The position numbers were made by a program, and so were the translations under genes. Below the pieces are notes generated by a model that was not told the DNA's origin, ran no database searches, and saw only the letters and a program-made list of their open reading frames with translations. A stretch of DNA of 64,000 nt from an uncultured Sutterella sp. (GTDB lineage: Bacteria; Pseudomonadota; Gammaproteobacteria; Burkholderiales; Burkholderiaceae_F), in NCBI GenBank assembly GCA_905202595.1, contig CAJKSP010000004.1:18250-82249 (forward strand), read 5' to 3'. Below are positions 7,421-16,185 of the stretch, in pieces. The first letter of the stretch is position 1, and every line of letters begins with the position of its first letter.

Positions 7421-8677
7421 ATGCATCTTTCGGATCTCAAATCCCTCCACGTCTCGCAGCTTCTCGACATGGCCATCGCGCTTGAGGTCGACAATGCCCA
7501 GCGCATGCGCAAGCAGGAACTCATGTTTGCCATTCTCAAGAAGAAGGCCCGTCAGGGCGAGCCCATCTTCGGCGACGGCACGCTGGAGATCCTGCCTGAC
7601 GGCTTCGGCTTTTTGAGAAGCCCTGATTCGTCCTATCTGGCGAGCACGGACGACATCTACATCTCGCCCTCGCAGGTCCGCCGCTTCAACCTGCACACCG
7701 GCGATTCCATTGAAGGCGAGGTACGCATTCCTAAGGACGGCGAGCGCTATTTCGCGCTTGTGCGAGTCGAAACGGTGAACGGCCTGCCGCCTGAGGCGAT
7801 CAAGCACCGCATTCTCTTTGAAAACCTCACGCCGATCTTTCCGAACCAGCAGCTCGTGCTCGAGCGCCCGATTCGAGGCGACGAGAATCTCACGGGACGC
7901 ATCATCGACATGATCGCCCCGATCGGCAAAGGCCAGCGATCCCTCATCGTAGCGCCGCCCAAATCAGGCAAGACGGTGCTGCTGCAGCATATTGCGCACG
8001 CCATTTCCGCCAACTATCCCGACGTCGTTTTGATGGTTCTCCTCGTGAATGAACGACCGGAAGAAGTGACCGAAATGCAGCGCACGGTCAAGGGCGAAGT
8101 CGTCGCCGCAACGTTCGACGAGCCTGCCCTGCGCCATGTTCAGGTCGCCGAAATGGTGATCGAAAAGGCAAAGCGCCTGGCTGAATCGAAGCGCGACGTC
8201 GTAGTGCTTCTCGACTCGATCACCCGTCTGGCGCGCGCCTACAACCAGGTCATCCCCTCTTCGGGCAAAGTTCTCACGGGCGGCGTCGACGCCAATGCGC
8301 TCGAGCGCCCGAAGCGCATCTTCGGCGCTGCACGCAATCTTGAGGAAGGCGGCTCGCTCACGATCATCGGCACAGCCCTTATCGACACGGGCTCCCGCAT
8401 GGACGACGTGATTTACGAAGAGTTCAAGGGCACCGGAAACAACGAAATCCATCTGGAACGCCGCATGGCGGAAAAGCGCGTCTACCCGGCCATCAACCTC
8501 AACCGTTCGGGCACGCGCCGCGAAGAGCTGCTGCTCAAGCCCGACGTACTGCAGAAGGTCTGGATTCTGCGCAAGTTCCTCTACGACATGGACGAAATGG
8601 AAGCGATGGAGTTCCTGCTCGATAAGCTAAAGGCAACCAAGACCAACGCTGAATTCTTCGATTTGATGAAGCGCTGA
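7421..8677 (+). CDS. rho: Transcription termination factor Rho
   Basis: Rho (418 aa) is the hexameric RNA-dependent ATPase that ends untranslated transcripts. It shows the N-terminal helical domain, the cold-shock-like RNA site with DGFGFLR at 60-66, Walker A in VAPPKSGKT (near 177-185), Walker B in VVVLLDSITR, the Q-loop/R-loop region with SSGKVLTGGVD, and the C terminus TNAEFFDLMKR. The length matches E. coli (419). There is no extended insertion domain. A strong terminator follows at 8707-8755. Confidence 0.98.
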   Translation: MHLSDLKSLHVSQLLDMAIALEVDNAQRMRKQELMFAILKKKARQGEPIFGDGTLEILPDGFGFLRSPDSSYLASTDDIYISPSQVRRFNLHTGDSIEGEVRIPKDGERYFALVRVETVNGLPPEAIKHRILFENLTPIFPNQQLVLERPIRGDENLTGRIIDMIAPIGKGQRSLIVAPPKSGKTVLLQHIAHAISANYPDVVLMVLLVNERPEEVTEMQRTVKGEVVAATFDEPALRHVQVAEMVIEKAKRLAESKRDVVVLLDSITRLARAYNQVIPSSGKVLTGGVDANALERPKRIFGAARNLEEGGSLTIIGTALIDTGSRMDDVIYEEFKGTGNNEIHLERRMAEKRVYPAINLNRSGTRREELLLKPDVLQKVWILRKFLYDMDEMEAMEFLLDKLKATKTNAEFFDLMKR

Positions 8678-8706
8678 TCTGCTTGTTGCCGCAAGCCCCG
8701 TCAGCA

Positions 8707-8755
8707 AAAGGCCGGCGGCATTCCGCAAGGAATGCCGCCGGCCTTTTGATTTTTC
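8707..8755. terminator. Bidirectional terminator between rho and nadE
   Basis: A perfect 15-bp stem GGCCGGCGGCATTCC with its complement around a GCAA tetraloop (8710-8743) has TTTTGATTTTT on the right and AAAA on the left. It separates convergent rho and nadE. Confidence 0.9.
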
Positions 8756-8787
8756 AGCTGGCATCAGGCTGAAGCTTTTCGCCCGAC

Positions 8788-10140
8788 TTAGCCCTCAGGC
8801 CACTCGATGATGCGATTGAGGCCGAGCGCAGCGTCAAACTCGGCAAGCGGATGTAGCGACAGGATGAGGCCCGCCGCGCACTGCTGCCGCTTGTAGGCGA
8901 AGAGCGCAGCCTTCTTCACAATGGCGAGCTCTTCTGGCGAGAAGCGTTCGGGGCGAAAGTCTGCGGCAAGCGCCGCCTTCATCACGCGCTCGATTTCGTC
9001 GTAAGGCGGCAGGCTGTCGCTGTCCTTCTGACCCGGACGCAGCTCTGCCGTCGGCTCGCGCGTAATGATCTCTTCGGAAATCACTTCCCGGCCCTTGATG
9101 CGGTTGAGCTCCCGAGCGAGCGAGCGCACTTCGCTCTTCCAAAGATCGGCAATAGGGCAGTAGCCGCCGGCAAGATCGCCGTAAAGCGTGCCGTATCCCA
9201 TAGCCGCCTCGCTCTTGTTGGCGGTGCAGAGCAGCAGCAGATTGCGCTTGTTTGCAATGGCCATCAGATGCATCGCGCGAAGCCGAGCCTGAATGTTCTG
9301 GTCTGTAATGTCGCCGGTTTCCAGCGCGCCGACATCGGGCTCATAAACTTCGTCGGCAAGTGCATGCAGCGGCTCGATCGAGCGCTCAATCGTCTCAAGG
9401 CCGAGCGAGCGCGCCATGCCCGTCGCAAGCCGACGGCTTTCTTCCGAGGTAAAGCGCGACGACAGCATCAGCGCCGTCACATGTTCGGCGCCAAGCGCCT
9501 CCACGGCGCAGGAAGCGACCAGCGCGCTGTCAATGCCACCCGATAGTCCGAGCACAGCGCCCGATGCGCCGCTCGCACGGACATAGTCGCGGATGGCGGC
9601 AATCACAGCGCCGAGGCGCTTGTCGCCCGGAAATGCGCCCGCGGGATTGACTTTCTGCAGCAGCTTGAGCGACGCAATGCGGCCGTCTTCAAGATCCGCT
9701 TCAACCACCAGTCTGTCGGCATCAAATTCCGCACAGGCAAAAGACATCCCGTTCGCCGCTATGCTCGAGCCGCCTTGATACGCATGCGACGGCTCGCAGC
9801 CGCCGAACGCCACTTGCACAGAAGCACCCGCGCGCTGGAGTTCGTCAAGCAGCGGCAGGACGCATCCCGGCAGGGAGGTCTCGGCGCCGGCCGCTTCAGC
9901 CGCCTGCGCAACAAGCGATGTTGCGGCCGCGCAGGCATCGTGCGCCCACCCCGGCTCATCGCTCAGATCATGCCCGGGAACGCCCTTCACAGCGCCCTCC
10001 GGGAAGAGAACGAGATGCGGGCGGCCTGCTGCAAGCGCCGCACCGGCCTTGATGCCCTCGATGAGATCGGCTGCATTGCGGCGGAAAGCGCCGCGGCGCG
10101 GCGCAGGCTGACAAATAGTGATGACGACGGTCTTCTTCAT
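8788..10140 (-). CDS. nadE: NAD+ synthetase with reduced N-terminal glutaminase domain
   Basis: The C-terminal synthetase domain is intact: SGGIDS P-loop at 200-205, LLCTANKSE, YGDLAGGYCPIADLWKSEV and PTAELRPGQKDSDSLPPYDEI. It amidates nicotinic acid adenine dinucleotide to NAD+. The N terminus is a nitrilase-like glutaminase remnant. The Glu region LVLFPEG (Glu48) and the distal QVAFGG/GGSS segment remain, but about 90 residues in between are missing, including the catalytic Lys and the ICED Cys seen in two-domain NadE. The total is 450 aa against about 540 usual. The enzyme is predicted to use free ammonia. Start taken at MKKTVVI (10140); the longer frame to 10188 has no homology. Confidence 0.9.
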   Translation of the reverse strand: MKKTVVITICQPAPRRGAFRRNAADLIEGIKAGAALAAGRPHLVLFPEGAVKGVPGHDLSDEPGWAHDACAAATSLVAQAAEAAGAETSLPGCVLPLLDELQRAGASVQVAFGGCEPSHAYQGGSSIAANGMSFACAEFDADRLVVEADLEDGRIASLKLLQKVNPAGAFPGDKRLGAVIAAIRDYVRASGASGAVLGLSGGIDSALVASCAVEALGAEHVTALMLSSRFTSEESRRLATGMARSLGLETIERSIEPLHALADEVYEPDVGALETGDITDQNIQARLRAMHLMAIANKRNLLLLCTANKSEAAMGYGTLYGDLAGGYCPIADLWKSEVRSLARELNRIKGREVISEEIITREPTAELRPGQKDSDSLPPYDEIERVMKAALAADFRPERFSPEELAIVKKAALFAYKRQQCAAGLILSLHPLAEFDAALGLNRIIEWPEG

Positions 10141-10236
10141 CGAAAATATTCCTGAAAGCGCATGCGGCCGGACAGCGCTCAGCCGCATTACAGCGGCAGA
10201 CCTCTTCCGGCTTTCAGCGGATCATTATGTGCGAAC

Positions 10237-10265
10237 GGGCCGCACTCCGAATCGAAGTGCGGCCC
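10237..10265 (-). terminator. Hairpin downstream of hemD
   Basis: GGGCCGCACT (10237-10246) pairs perfectly with AGTGCGGCCC (10256-10265), 50 bases after the hemD stop. It has no clear T run, so it may be a weak or Rho-assisted terminator or an mRNA-stabilising stem. Confidence 0.5.
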
Positions 10266-10315
10266 GCGGAATGAAGCAATAGCGGCCTCGGGTCAATCGA
10301 GGCTAGGCGTCCGCC

Positions 10316-11134
10316 TCAGTCGGTCGCCGAATGAGCGCCGGCGGTCAGATGCGCAAGCACATGAGTGCGCACGACATCGTCGTCCGCTTCCGTAAGCTCA
10401 ATCTCGCGAAAGCCCGCTTCCTCGAGCCGCCTTGCGCAGCGGGGATGAATCGTGAGCGCCGTGCCGGAAGCCAGCCAAGCCTGAGCGCCCGGCTCGTTCT
10501 TGACGGCATGCATGACGGCGTCAACGCCGTCCGAGCTCGTGACATAAAGAATCGGCGACGGCCCGCCGATGGCAGAGCGCAGCATGCGCAGCGCCTTGGG
10601 CGAAAGCTCGAGCGGCATGCGGACATAAGTGCACATGACGATCACGTCGCTCCCCATGGCGCGAAGCTTTTCGGGAAGCCATTCGCGCCCCGTTTGTCCA
10701 CGCAGAATGAGCACGCGCGAAGGAGCGCCGCGCTTCTCGATCAGCGCGAAGAGCGCCTCGGAACCCGACTGTTCCGCCGAGCCCTTCGGATAGAGAATGT
10801 GCGAATCGTCGCCCCAAGCGGCGCGAATTGCCTTGGCCGTTCCTTCGCCGACAGTCGCCAGCGTGATGTGCGCCGGCCATTCGCGCACCCAGTGCGCAAC
10901 AGCCGCAACCGCCGAGGGACTCGGCAGCATCACCATTTCAATGTCGTCGAGATGCGCCAGGCGCTCCTCAACCAGCTTCGTTTCATCGGGCATCGGCAGC
11001 TCGATGTTGAAGGCCGGCCAGCGCCACGTCTCGATTCCATCCTGCGCCAAAACTTCAGCAAGCCGATTGTTGGCTTCTCCTGGACGGGTGATGATCACCG
11101 GGCGCTGACGCGCTGAGACTCTGTCTGCATTCAT
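10316..11134 (-). CDS. hemD: Uroporphyrinogen-III synthase
   Basis: HemD (272 aa) closes and inverts ring D of hydroxymethylbilane to form uroporphyrinogen III. The family is poorly conserved, but VIITRPGEANNRLAEVL at the start, the middle LATVGEGTAKAI, VLILRGQTGREWL and the late PILYVTSSDGVDAV fit two alpha/beta domains. The ATG overlaps the hemC stop by 4 bases, and hemC-hemD is a standard pair. No hemX or hemY follows, unlike the hemCDXY operon of many relatives; the next gene is nadE. Confidence 0.92.
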   Translation of the reverse strand: MNADRVSARQRPVIITRPGEANNRLAEVLAQDGIETWRWPAFNIELPMPDETKLVEERLAHLDDIEMVMLPSPSAVAAVAHWVREWPAHITLATVGEGTAKAIRAAWGDDSHILYPKGSAEQSGSEALFALIEKRGAPSRVLILRGQTGREWLPEKLRAMGSDVIVMCTYVRMPLELSPKALRMLRSAIGGPSPILYVTSSDGVDAVMHAVKNEPGAQAWLASGTALTIHPRCARRLEEAGFREIELTEADDDVVRTHVLAHLTAGAHSATD

Positions 11135-12060
11135 CCGAGAATCGCCTTGAGGAAGGCCTCGGCGCCCTGGCGACGAAGCGATTCGACTACGACAGCGGCA
11201 ACGCCCTCAGGATCCTCGAGGCTGCCTCGCGCCTCCGCGCGGGCCGCCTCGCCCGTCAGATGATTGCCGACAAGCGCTCGCAGATAGAGCTCGCCGGCAT
11301 CCACGATGGCGTATGCCGCAAGCGGCACCTGGCAGGAGCCGCCGAGCGCACGCGATACGGCGCGCTCCGCAAAGCAGCAGGCACGCGTCTGCGGATCGTT
11401 GATGAACGCCAGCGCTTCGCGCATGACTTCATCGCCCGCGCGGATTTCAACGCCCAAAGCGCCCTGGCCCGGCGAAGGCAGGCTCTTTTCGGCCGGAATG
11501 ATTTCACGAATGCGGTCAGCAAGCTCTAGGCGCTTGAGGCCCGCTGAGGCCATGACGAGCGCATCGTATTCGCCGGCATCGAGCTTGCGGAGGCGGGTGC
11601 CGACATTGCCGCGCACAGGCAACACTTGCAGATGCGGATAGTTCATGCGAAGCATGAGCTCTCGGCGCAGCGATGCAGTGCCCACGCGCGCGCCGGCAGG
11701 CATTTCGTCGAGCGAAGCGTATTTGGGAGAGACGAATGCATCGCGCGGATCTTCGCGCTCGCTCACAGCCACCAGCTCAAACCCTTCAGGCAGCTCCATC
11801 GGCACATCCTTGAGCGAATGCACAGCGAGATCTGCCTCGCCCTTCTGCATGGCGGCCTCAAGCTCTTTCACAAAGAGGCCCTTGCCCCCCACCTTGGACA
11901 GCGTGCGGTCCAAAATCTGGTCGCCTCGCGTCGTCATTCCAAGGAGCTCCACAGAAGCGCCTGGATAGCGCTTGCGCAGAAGCGCCTGAACATGAAGGGC
12001 CTGCCACATGGCAAGCGGGCTTTCGCGGGTCGCGATGACGCAGCGTTCGAAATTGGACAT
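11131..12060 (-). CDS. hemC: Porphobilinogen deaminase (hydroxymethylbilane synthase)
   Basis: HemC (309 aa) polymerises four porphobilinogens into hydroxymethylbilane using a dipyrromethane cofactor. Visible are the N-terminal IATRESPLAMWQA, VHSLKDVPM with the catalytic Asp85, the Arg-rich GTASLRRE, and the cofactor-attachment Cys243 in GGSCQVPLAAY. Length and spacing match E. coli (Cys242, Asp84). It is the first gene of a leftward hemCD operon and is divergent from rpmE2. Confidence 0.97.
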   Translation of the reverse strand: MSNFERCVIATRESPLAMWQALHVQALLRKRYPGASVELLGMTTRGDQILDRTLSKVGGKGLFVKELEAAMQKGEADLAVHSLKDVPMELPEGFELVAVSEREDPRDAFVSPKYASLDEMPAGARVGTASLRRELMLRMNYPHLQVLPVRGNVGTRLRKLDAGEYDALVMASAGLKRLELADRIREIIPAEKSLPSPGQGALGVEIRAGDEVMREALAFINDPQTRACCFAERAVSRALGGSCQVPLAAYAIVDAGELYLRALVGNHLTGEAARAEARGSLEDPEGVAAVVVESLRRQGAEAFLKAILG

Positions 12061-12390
12061 GGCTGAGAAAAACGGTTTCTTGTCGAACTAAAAGCAACGC
12101 GGACGAAAAGCGGCGCGACGGCAGGCCTTGTGCCTCCGTTCAAACGGGCCGCTTGGCCGCTGCACAGCTTTAAATTGTAGCCGTCGCGAGCTTGCCGGCC
12201 GCTTAACAAAAGCCCGCAGACGCGCCAAAAGGCGCTCGGACGGTTGCAAGCCACTCTGAAATTTGAAATAATCCGCCCTCTTCCCAGTTGGCACGTGGGC
12301 GCGCATGCCCGCCGTAAGACCTGCTGAATGCAGGCTGGCGCGCAAGGCCGCCAGGGCGACCGACAAACAAAACTAGGAAACCGTTTAAAA
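12061..12390. other. Intergenic region between hemC and rpmE2
   Basis: These 330 bases separate two divergent genes and must hold both promoters. No conserved coding frame is seen. The right half is a GC-rich leader ending in AGGAAA, eight to ten bases before the rpmE2 ATG. No zinc-responsive (Zur) palindrome could be identified with confidence. Confidence 0.45.
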
Positions 12391-12684
12391 ATGAAGCCGA
12401 ATATTCATCCGCAGTACCGTCCCGTCGCTTTCGTCGACCTCTCGATCAACAAGACCTTCATCATCCCGTCGGCTGTTGAGACCCGTGAGACCGTTGAAAT
12501 CGACGGCAAGACCTATCCGCTCTTCAAGCTCGATACGTCGTCGGCCTCGCACCCCTTCTACACCGGCGCCCAGACCCGCATCGTCGAAGCCGGCCGCGTG
12601 GAGAAGTTCCGCGCGAAGTTCGCTGCGAAGCAGAAGGCCCTCAACGCCGCTGCCGCTGCGAAGTCCGCTGCCGCCGCCAAGTAA
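12391..12684 (+). CDS. rpmE2: 50S ribosomal protein L31 type B
   Basis: A 97-aa L31 protein, starting MKPNIHPQYRPVAFVDLS. It contains the conserved IDGKTYPLFKLDTSSASHP and HPFYTGAQ. It lacks the CxxC pairs of the zinc-binding form, so it is the C-minus (type B) version, which is often zinc-starvation induced but is the only L31 in some betaproteobacteria. The C terminus is an Ala-Lys tail. The ATG at 12391 is chosen because homology begins there. A terminator follows at 12754-12794. Confidence 0.93.
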   Translation: MKPNIHPQYRPVAFVDLSINKTFIIPSAVETRETVEIDGKTYPLFKLDTSSASHPFYTGAQTRIVEAGRVEKFRAKFAAKQKALNAAAAAKSAAAAK

Positions 12685-12753
12685 TGATGGCTGCGCCGTC
12701 CCGGCCAACAGCCGGGGCGATGCCGTTCAGCGCCGCTGACGTCTGAACGTGTT

Positions 12754-12794
12754 ACAAGGAGAGTTCCGAAGCGCGGGGCTCTCCTTTTGTTTGT
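12754..12794 (+). terminator. Terminator after rpmE2
   Basis: AAGGAGAG (12756-12763) pairs with CTCTCCTT (12779-12786) and is followed by TTTTGTTTGT. It rules out starts of the next gene before about 12800. Confidence 0.75.
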
Positions 12795-12859
12795 CCGAGC
12801 GCCAGCCGCGGGGCTTCGGCCCGGGCCGCCCGCTTCTATTCAGAAAGGCCTTCACTATC

Positions 12860-14590
12860 GTGCTCAGCCAGCGTCCCACCCCTGCCAAGATGTCTCAGGA
12901 AGCCGCGGCGAAGCTGCCGCGCTATGCGCTTGCCGCGCTTCTGATCGTCTTTATTCTCTGCGGCCTTTGGGCGCGGGACCTCTGGACGCTGCGCGATGCG
13001 CTCGCCTTCGGGCTTGCCCAGGAAATGGCGGACGGCGGGCTCGTTCAATGGCTGCTACCGAGCGTCACAGGCGTGCCGATCGCCCAATCGGGACCGCTTG
13101 CAGGCTGGATATCTGCTGTCTTCATCCGACTTTTTGACGGATGTCTCTCTGAAGTTTCCGCCTATCGCCTTTCTTCTGCCTTCTGGTTTGCTGTTGCTTC
13201 AGCCGCGCTCTGGTATGGCACATGGAGCCTTGCCAGACGTCCGGAAGCACAGCCGCTTGCATTTGCATTTGGCGGCGAAGCCGCGCCGCGCGATTACAGC
13301 CGCGTCGTTGCCGACAGCGCCGTGCTGCTTTATGTCGCGACTTTCGGCATTGTGACGCGCCAGCACGAGGCCATTCCCGACACGGTGCTGCTTGCTCTTG
13401 CCGCGCTCAACTTCTACGGACTTGCCCGCACGCTCAAGCATCCCTATGCCGGCACGGCTGTAGCAGGCCTGTCGGCAGCCCTTGCCGTTTTAGCCTCAAC
13501 GCTCTTCGCAGGCGTCTGGCTTCTGGCCGCATCCATCATTGCAAACGCCGTTGCTCGCGCATTTCCCGGCAATCGGGACAAGCGCCTCGCGCTTCTTCTC
13601 ATCACGGCGGCGCTTCCTCCTGCGCTCTGGATCGGAGCGGCCTCCCTTCTGCTACCCGAAGCCTCCGCCGAATGGTTCGTCGCCTGGGCGGAAGCACAGT
13701 CGGCCAACTTCGGCCTCGTCAACCCCAACACGCTCGCCTGGCTCGCAGAGAACTTCATTTGGTATCTCTGCCCCATTTGGCCTCTTGTCGCTTGGGGACT
13801 CTACAGCTGGCGCAGGCAGCTCGACCGCACGCATCTCTTCGTACCTCTCGTGCTGATGGGCTCCAGCTTCTTCGCCGCATTCTTCTCGAGCTCTCAGTCT
13901 GCCGACATCGTCTTCCTCGACTTCATTCCGAGCATGGCCGCCTTCGCCGCCTTCGGACTTATTACGGTCAAGCGCAACCGAGAGAACCTCCTCGATTGGT
14001 TTTCTCTCTCTGCCTTCACGCTCGCCGTCTTGACGCTCTGGGCCTACTGGGGCGCATGGACAGCCGGATTCCCGCCGAAGATGGCGCATTCGATCGAAAT
14101 GCTGGCGCCTAATGCCGCTCCGCTCTTTGACAGCGGCTTCGCGGCCAGCGCCGTCGTCACCCTCATTTGGTTCGGCTTTGTCGGATGGCGCGCCACGCAT
14201 CGGCCGGTCGTCGCCTGGCGCGGCCCCTGGCTCGCAGCTCTAGGCATGACCACAGTCGCCTGCGTGCTGATCGGCCTTTATCATGACGCCATTGACGACA
14301 ACCGCTCCTACAAGCCCGTCGCCCTTGAAGTGATGAAGGTTCTAGATGAGGCCGGCCTCGAAAAAGGCGGCTGCGTTGACGGCTCGGCGCTGCCGCCTTC
14401 GATCCGCGTGCTCTTCAGCTACTACGGCCGCATTCCGTTTGCAGAATCTTCGAAGGAGCGCCTGACGTGCCGCTTCCGCATTCTCCGCGACCGCACAGGC
14501 GTCATGCCAGAAAACCTAGTCGGCTTCCCCGCTTCGCGTCCCCATACAGACGAATCCTTCTACGTGTTGCCCGGACCGTCGCGCCGCTGA
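12860..14590 (+). CDS. Polytopic membrane protein resembling ArnT/PMT-type glycosyltransferases
   Basis: About 576 aa with about 10-12 hydrophobic segments spread over residues 20-490 and a soluble C-terminal part of about 90 residues. The N-terminal part resembles family 39 glycosyltransferases (PMT/ArnT): WARDLWTLRDALAFGLAQEM takes the place of the first loop, then VPIAQSGPLAGWISAVF resembles the second conserved block. These enzymes move sugars or aminoarabinose from polyprenyl carriers to lipid A or proteins. The classical acidic pair is not clear. The start is uncertain: GTG 12860 has AAGG upstream, while ATG 12890 has no evident ribosome site. It may be cotranscribed with the MATE gene. 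Confidence 0.65.
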   Translation: MLSQRPTPAKMSQEAAAKLPRYALAALLIVFILCGLWARDLWTLRDALAFGLAQEMADGGLVQWLLPSVTGVPIAQSGPLAGWISAVFIRLFDGCLSEVSAYRLSSAFWFAVASAALWYGTWSLARRPEAQPLAFAFGGEAAPRDYSRVVADSAVLLYVATFGIVTRQHEAIPDTVLLALAALNFYGLARTLKHPYAGTAVAGLSAALAVLASTLFAGVWLLAASIIANAVARAFPGNRDKRLALLLITAALPPALWIGAASLLLPEASAEWFVAWAEAQSANFGLVNPNTLAWLAENFIWYLCPIWPLVAWGLYSWRRQLDRTHLFVPLVLMGSSFFAAFFSSSQSADIVFLDFIPSMAAFAAFGLITVKRNRENLLDWFSLSAFTLAVLTLWAYWGAWTAGFPPKMAHSIEMLAPNAAPLFDSGFAASAVVTLIWFGFVGWRATHRPVVAWRGPWLAALGMTTVACVLIGLYHDAIDDNRSYKPVALEVMKVLDEAGLEKGGCVDGSALPPSIRVLFSYYGRIPFAESSKERLTCRFRILRDRTGVMPENLVGFPASRPHTDESFYVLPGPSRR

Positions 14591-14685
14591 CCAGCGCCGC
14601 TACGCTCTGCGACAACTAACGCCGGCGTGACGGACCCGACAGAGGTCCGAAGCCGGCCGTCTGCGGCTGCCTGAACGCCATAACC

Positions 14686-16095
14686 ATGACCACCAAACTT
14701 CCGCCTCCCGACATTTCCCTCACTGCGCTCTGCCGGCTGGCCGGGCCTATTTTCATCGCCAACATTGCCATTGTCGGCAGCGGCACGATCGATACGATTA
14801 TGGCCGGCCGGCTCGGCGCAGAACATCTTGCCGCCGTCGCGCTGGGCATTTCTGCAACCATTTCGGTGCTCATGGGGCTTGTCGGCATTCTGATGGGACT
14901 GAGCCCCATCGCAGGCCATCACTTCGGCGCGCAACGCTTCTCCGAAATCGGCAAGGAGCTCAATCAGAGTCTTTGGCTCGTACTGGCGCTTTCCGTCATC
15001 GGCCTGCCGATCCTGCTGTCGACGGACTTCTGGATCAATCTCGGACAGGCCCAAGGCAGCGTCGCGGAAATGGCTGCTGAATATATGTTCTGGACAGCCC
15101 TTGCACTGCCTGGAAGCATGGCGGCGAGAACCTTCATCGCCGTCAATGCCGCCGTAAGCCGGCCGCGCATGACGATGTGGGTTTCGCTCGGCATGCTGAT
15201 CCTCAAAGTGCCGCTCAACGCAATCTTCATGACGGGCTGGCTTGGCTTTCCCGCCATGGGCGGCGCAGGCGCAGGCGTTTCCTTCTGCGTGCTCACTTAC
15301 TTATCGCTCGCTGCTTATTCGCTCATCTGGCGCTTCGATCCCTATTACCGCCGAATGCACGCACCGGCAGTTTCAGGCCCCAGCTGGAAGATGCTTCGCG
15401 AACAGCTTCGCGTCGGCGTTCCGATGGGACTCAGCACTTTCTTTGAAGTGTCGTCCTTCACGCTCATGGCCATTTTCGTGTCGCGCTTCGGACCGGAAAC
15501 GCTTTCTGCACATCAGATCGTCGCCAACCTGACGAGCATGTGCTACATGCTGCCGCTCTCTATCGGCATTTCGTCGTCAGTGCTCATCTCTCAATGCCTC
15601 GGCGCGCGCTGGCCTGCCCTGTCCCGCGAGGTCTTCCGGCGCTGCCTGCGGCTGACCACCTGCATTGCACTCGCTGTCTCGCTCGTGCTTTTCTTCGGGC
15701 GCTCCGGAATCCTATGGCTCTACACAAGCGAAGCGCATGTTCACGATCTCGCCGCCACCATTCTGCTTTTCGGTTGCTTCTACCACGTATTCGATGCGCT
15801 GCAGACCACATCGAGCTTTTCGCTGCGAGGCTATCGCGTGACGACCATGCCGATGGTCATCTATGGCGTCATGCTCTGGGGCGTCGGCCTTGGCCTCGGT
15901 TTCCAGTTTGCTTTCGGCTTCGAATGGGCCGGCGGTCCCTACGGCGTCTTCGGCTTCTGGGGATGCACGGCCGCTGGACTGATGCTGACAGGCCTGACGC
16001 TCGCCGGCATGGCCGAATGGGTCTCCCGCAGCTTTGCCAAGGAAGAAACGCACACGGCAGAAGAAGTTGCCGCAGCCATTGCCAAGCAGCGCTAG
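14686..16095 (+). CDS. MATE-family efflux transporter
   Basis: A 469-aa twelve-helix membrane protein of the NorM-like MATE family, which exports cationic drugs or metabolites in exchange for Na+ or H+. Family marks are the N-terminal LAGPIFIANIAIVGSGTIDTI, the MAGRLGAEHLAAVALG segment, the second-half repeat GVPMGLSTFFEVSSFTL and FGPETLSAHQIVANLTSM. The substrate is not predictable. It starts 95 bases after the preceding membrane protein and may share its transcript. Confidence 0.93.
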   Translation: MTTKLPPPDISLTALCRLAGPIFIANIAIVGSGTIDTIMAGRLGAEHLAAVALGISATISVLMGLVGILMGLSPIAGHHFGAQRFSEIGKELNQSLWLVLALSVIGLPILLSTDFWINLGQAQGSVAEMAAEYMFWTALALPGSMAARTFIAVNAAVSRPRMTMWVSLGMLILKVPLNAIFMTGWLGFPAMGGAGAGVSFCVLTYLSLAAYSLIWRFDPYYRRMHAPAVSGPSWKMLREQLRVGVPMGLSTFFEVSSFTLMAIFVSRFGPETLSAHQIVANLTSMCYMLPLSIGISSSVLISQCLGARWPALSREVFRRCLRLTTCIALAVSLVLFFGRSGILWLYTSEAHVHDLAATILLFGCFYHVFDALQTTSSFSLRGYRVTTMPMVIYGVMLWGVGLGLGFQFAFGFEWAGGPYGVFGFWGCTAAGLMLTGLTLAGMAEWVSRSFAKEETHTAEEVAAAIAKQR

Positions 16096-16185
16096 CCCGC
16101 CAAGAGCAACAGTCCGGATTCTGTCGCTTCGGCTGTGATGTATGGTATTAGGACATCCGCACAACCCATTTGTGGAAACTTCTGC

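Noticed and set aside
12061..12390. Possible riboswitch in the leader of rpmE2
   Set aside because: No conserved riboswitch core could be recognised, and GC-rich stems alone are not evidence.
12749..12859. Upstream extension of the membrane glycosyltransferase-like gene
   Set aside because: The added segment covers the rpmE2 terminator and has no membrane or family features.
13652..14200. Antisense frames inside the membrane glycosyltransferase-like gene
   Set aside because: They overlap clear transmembrane segments on the plus strand and have no family match.
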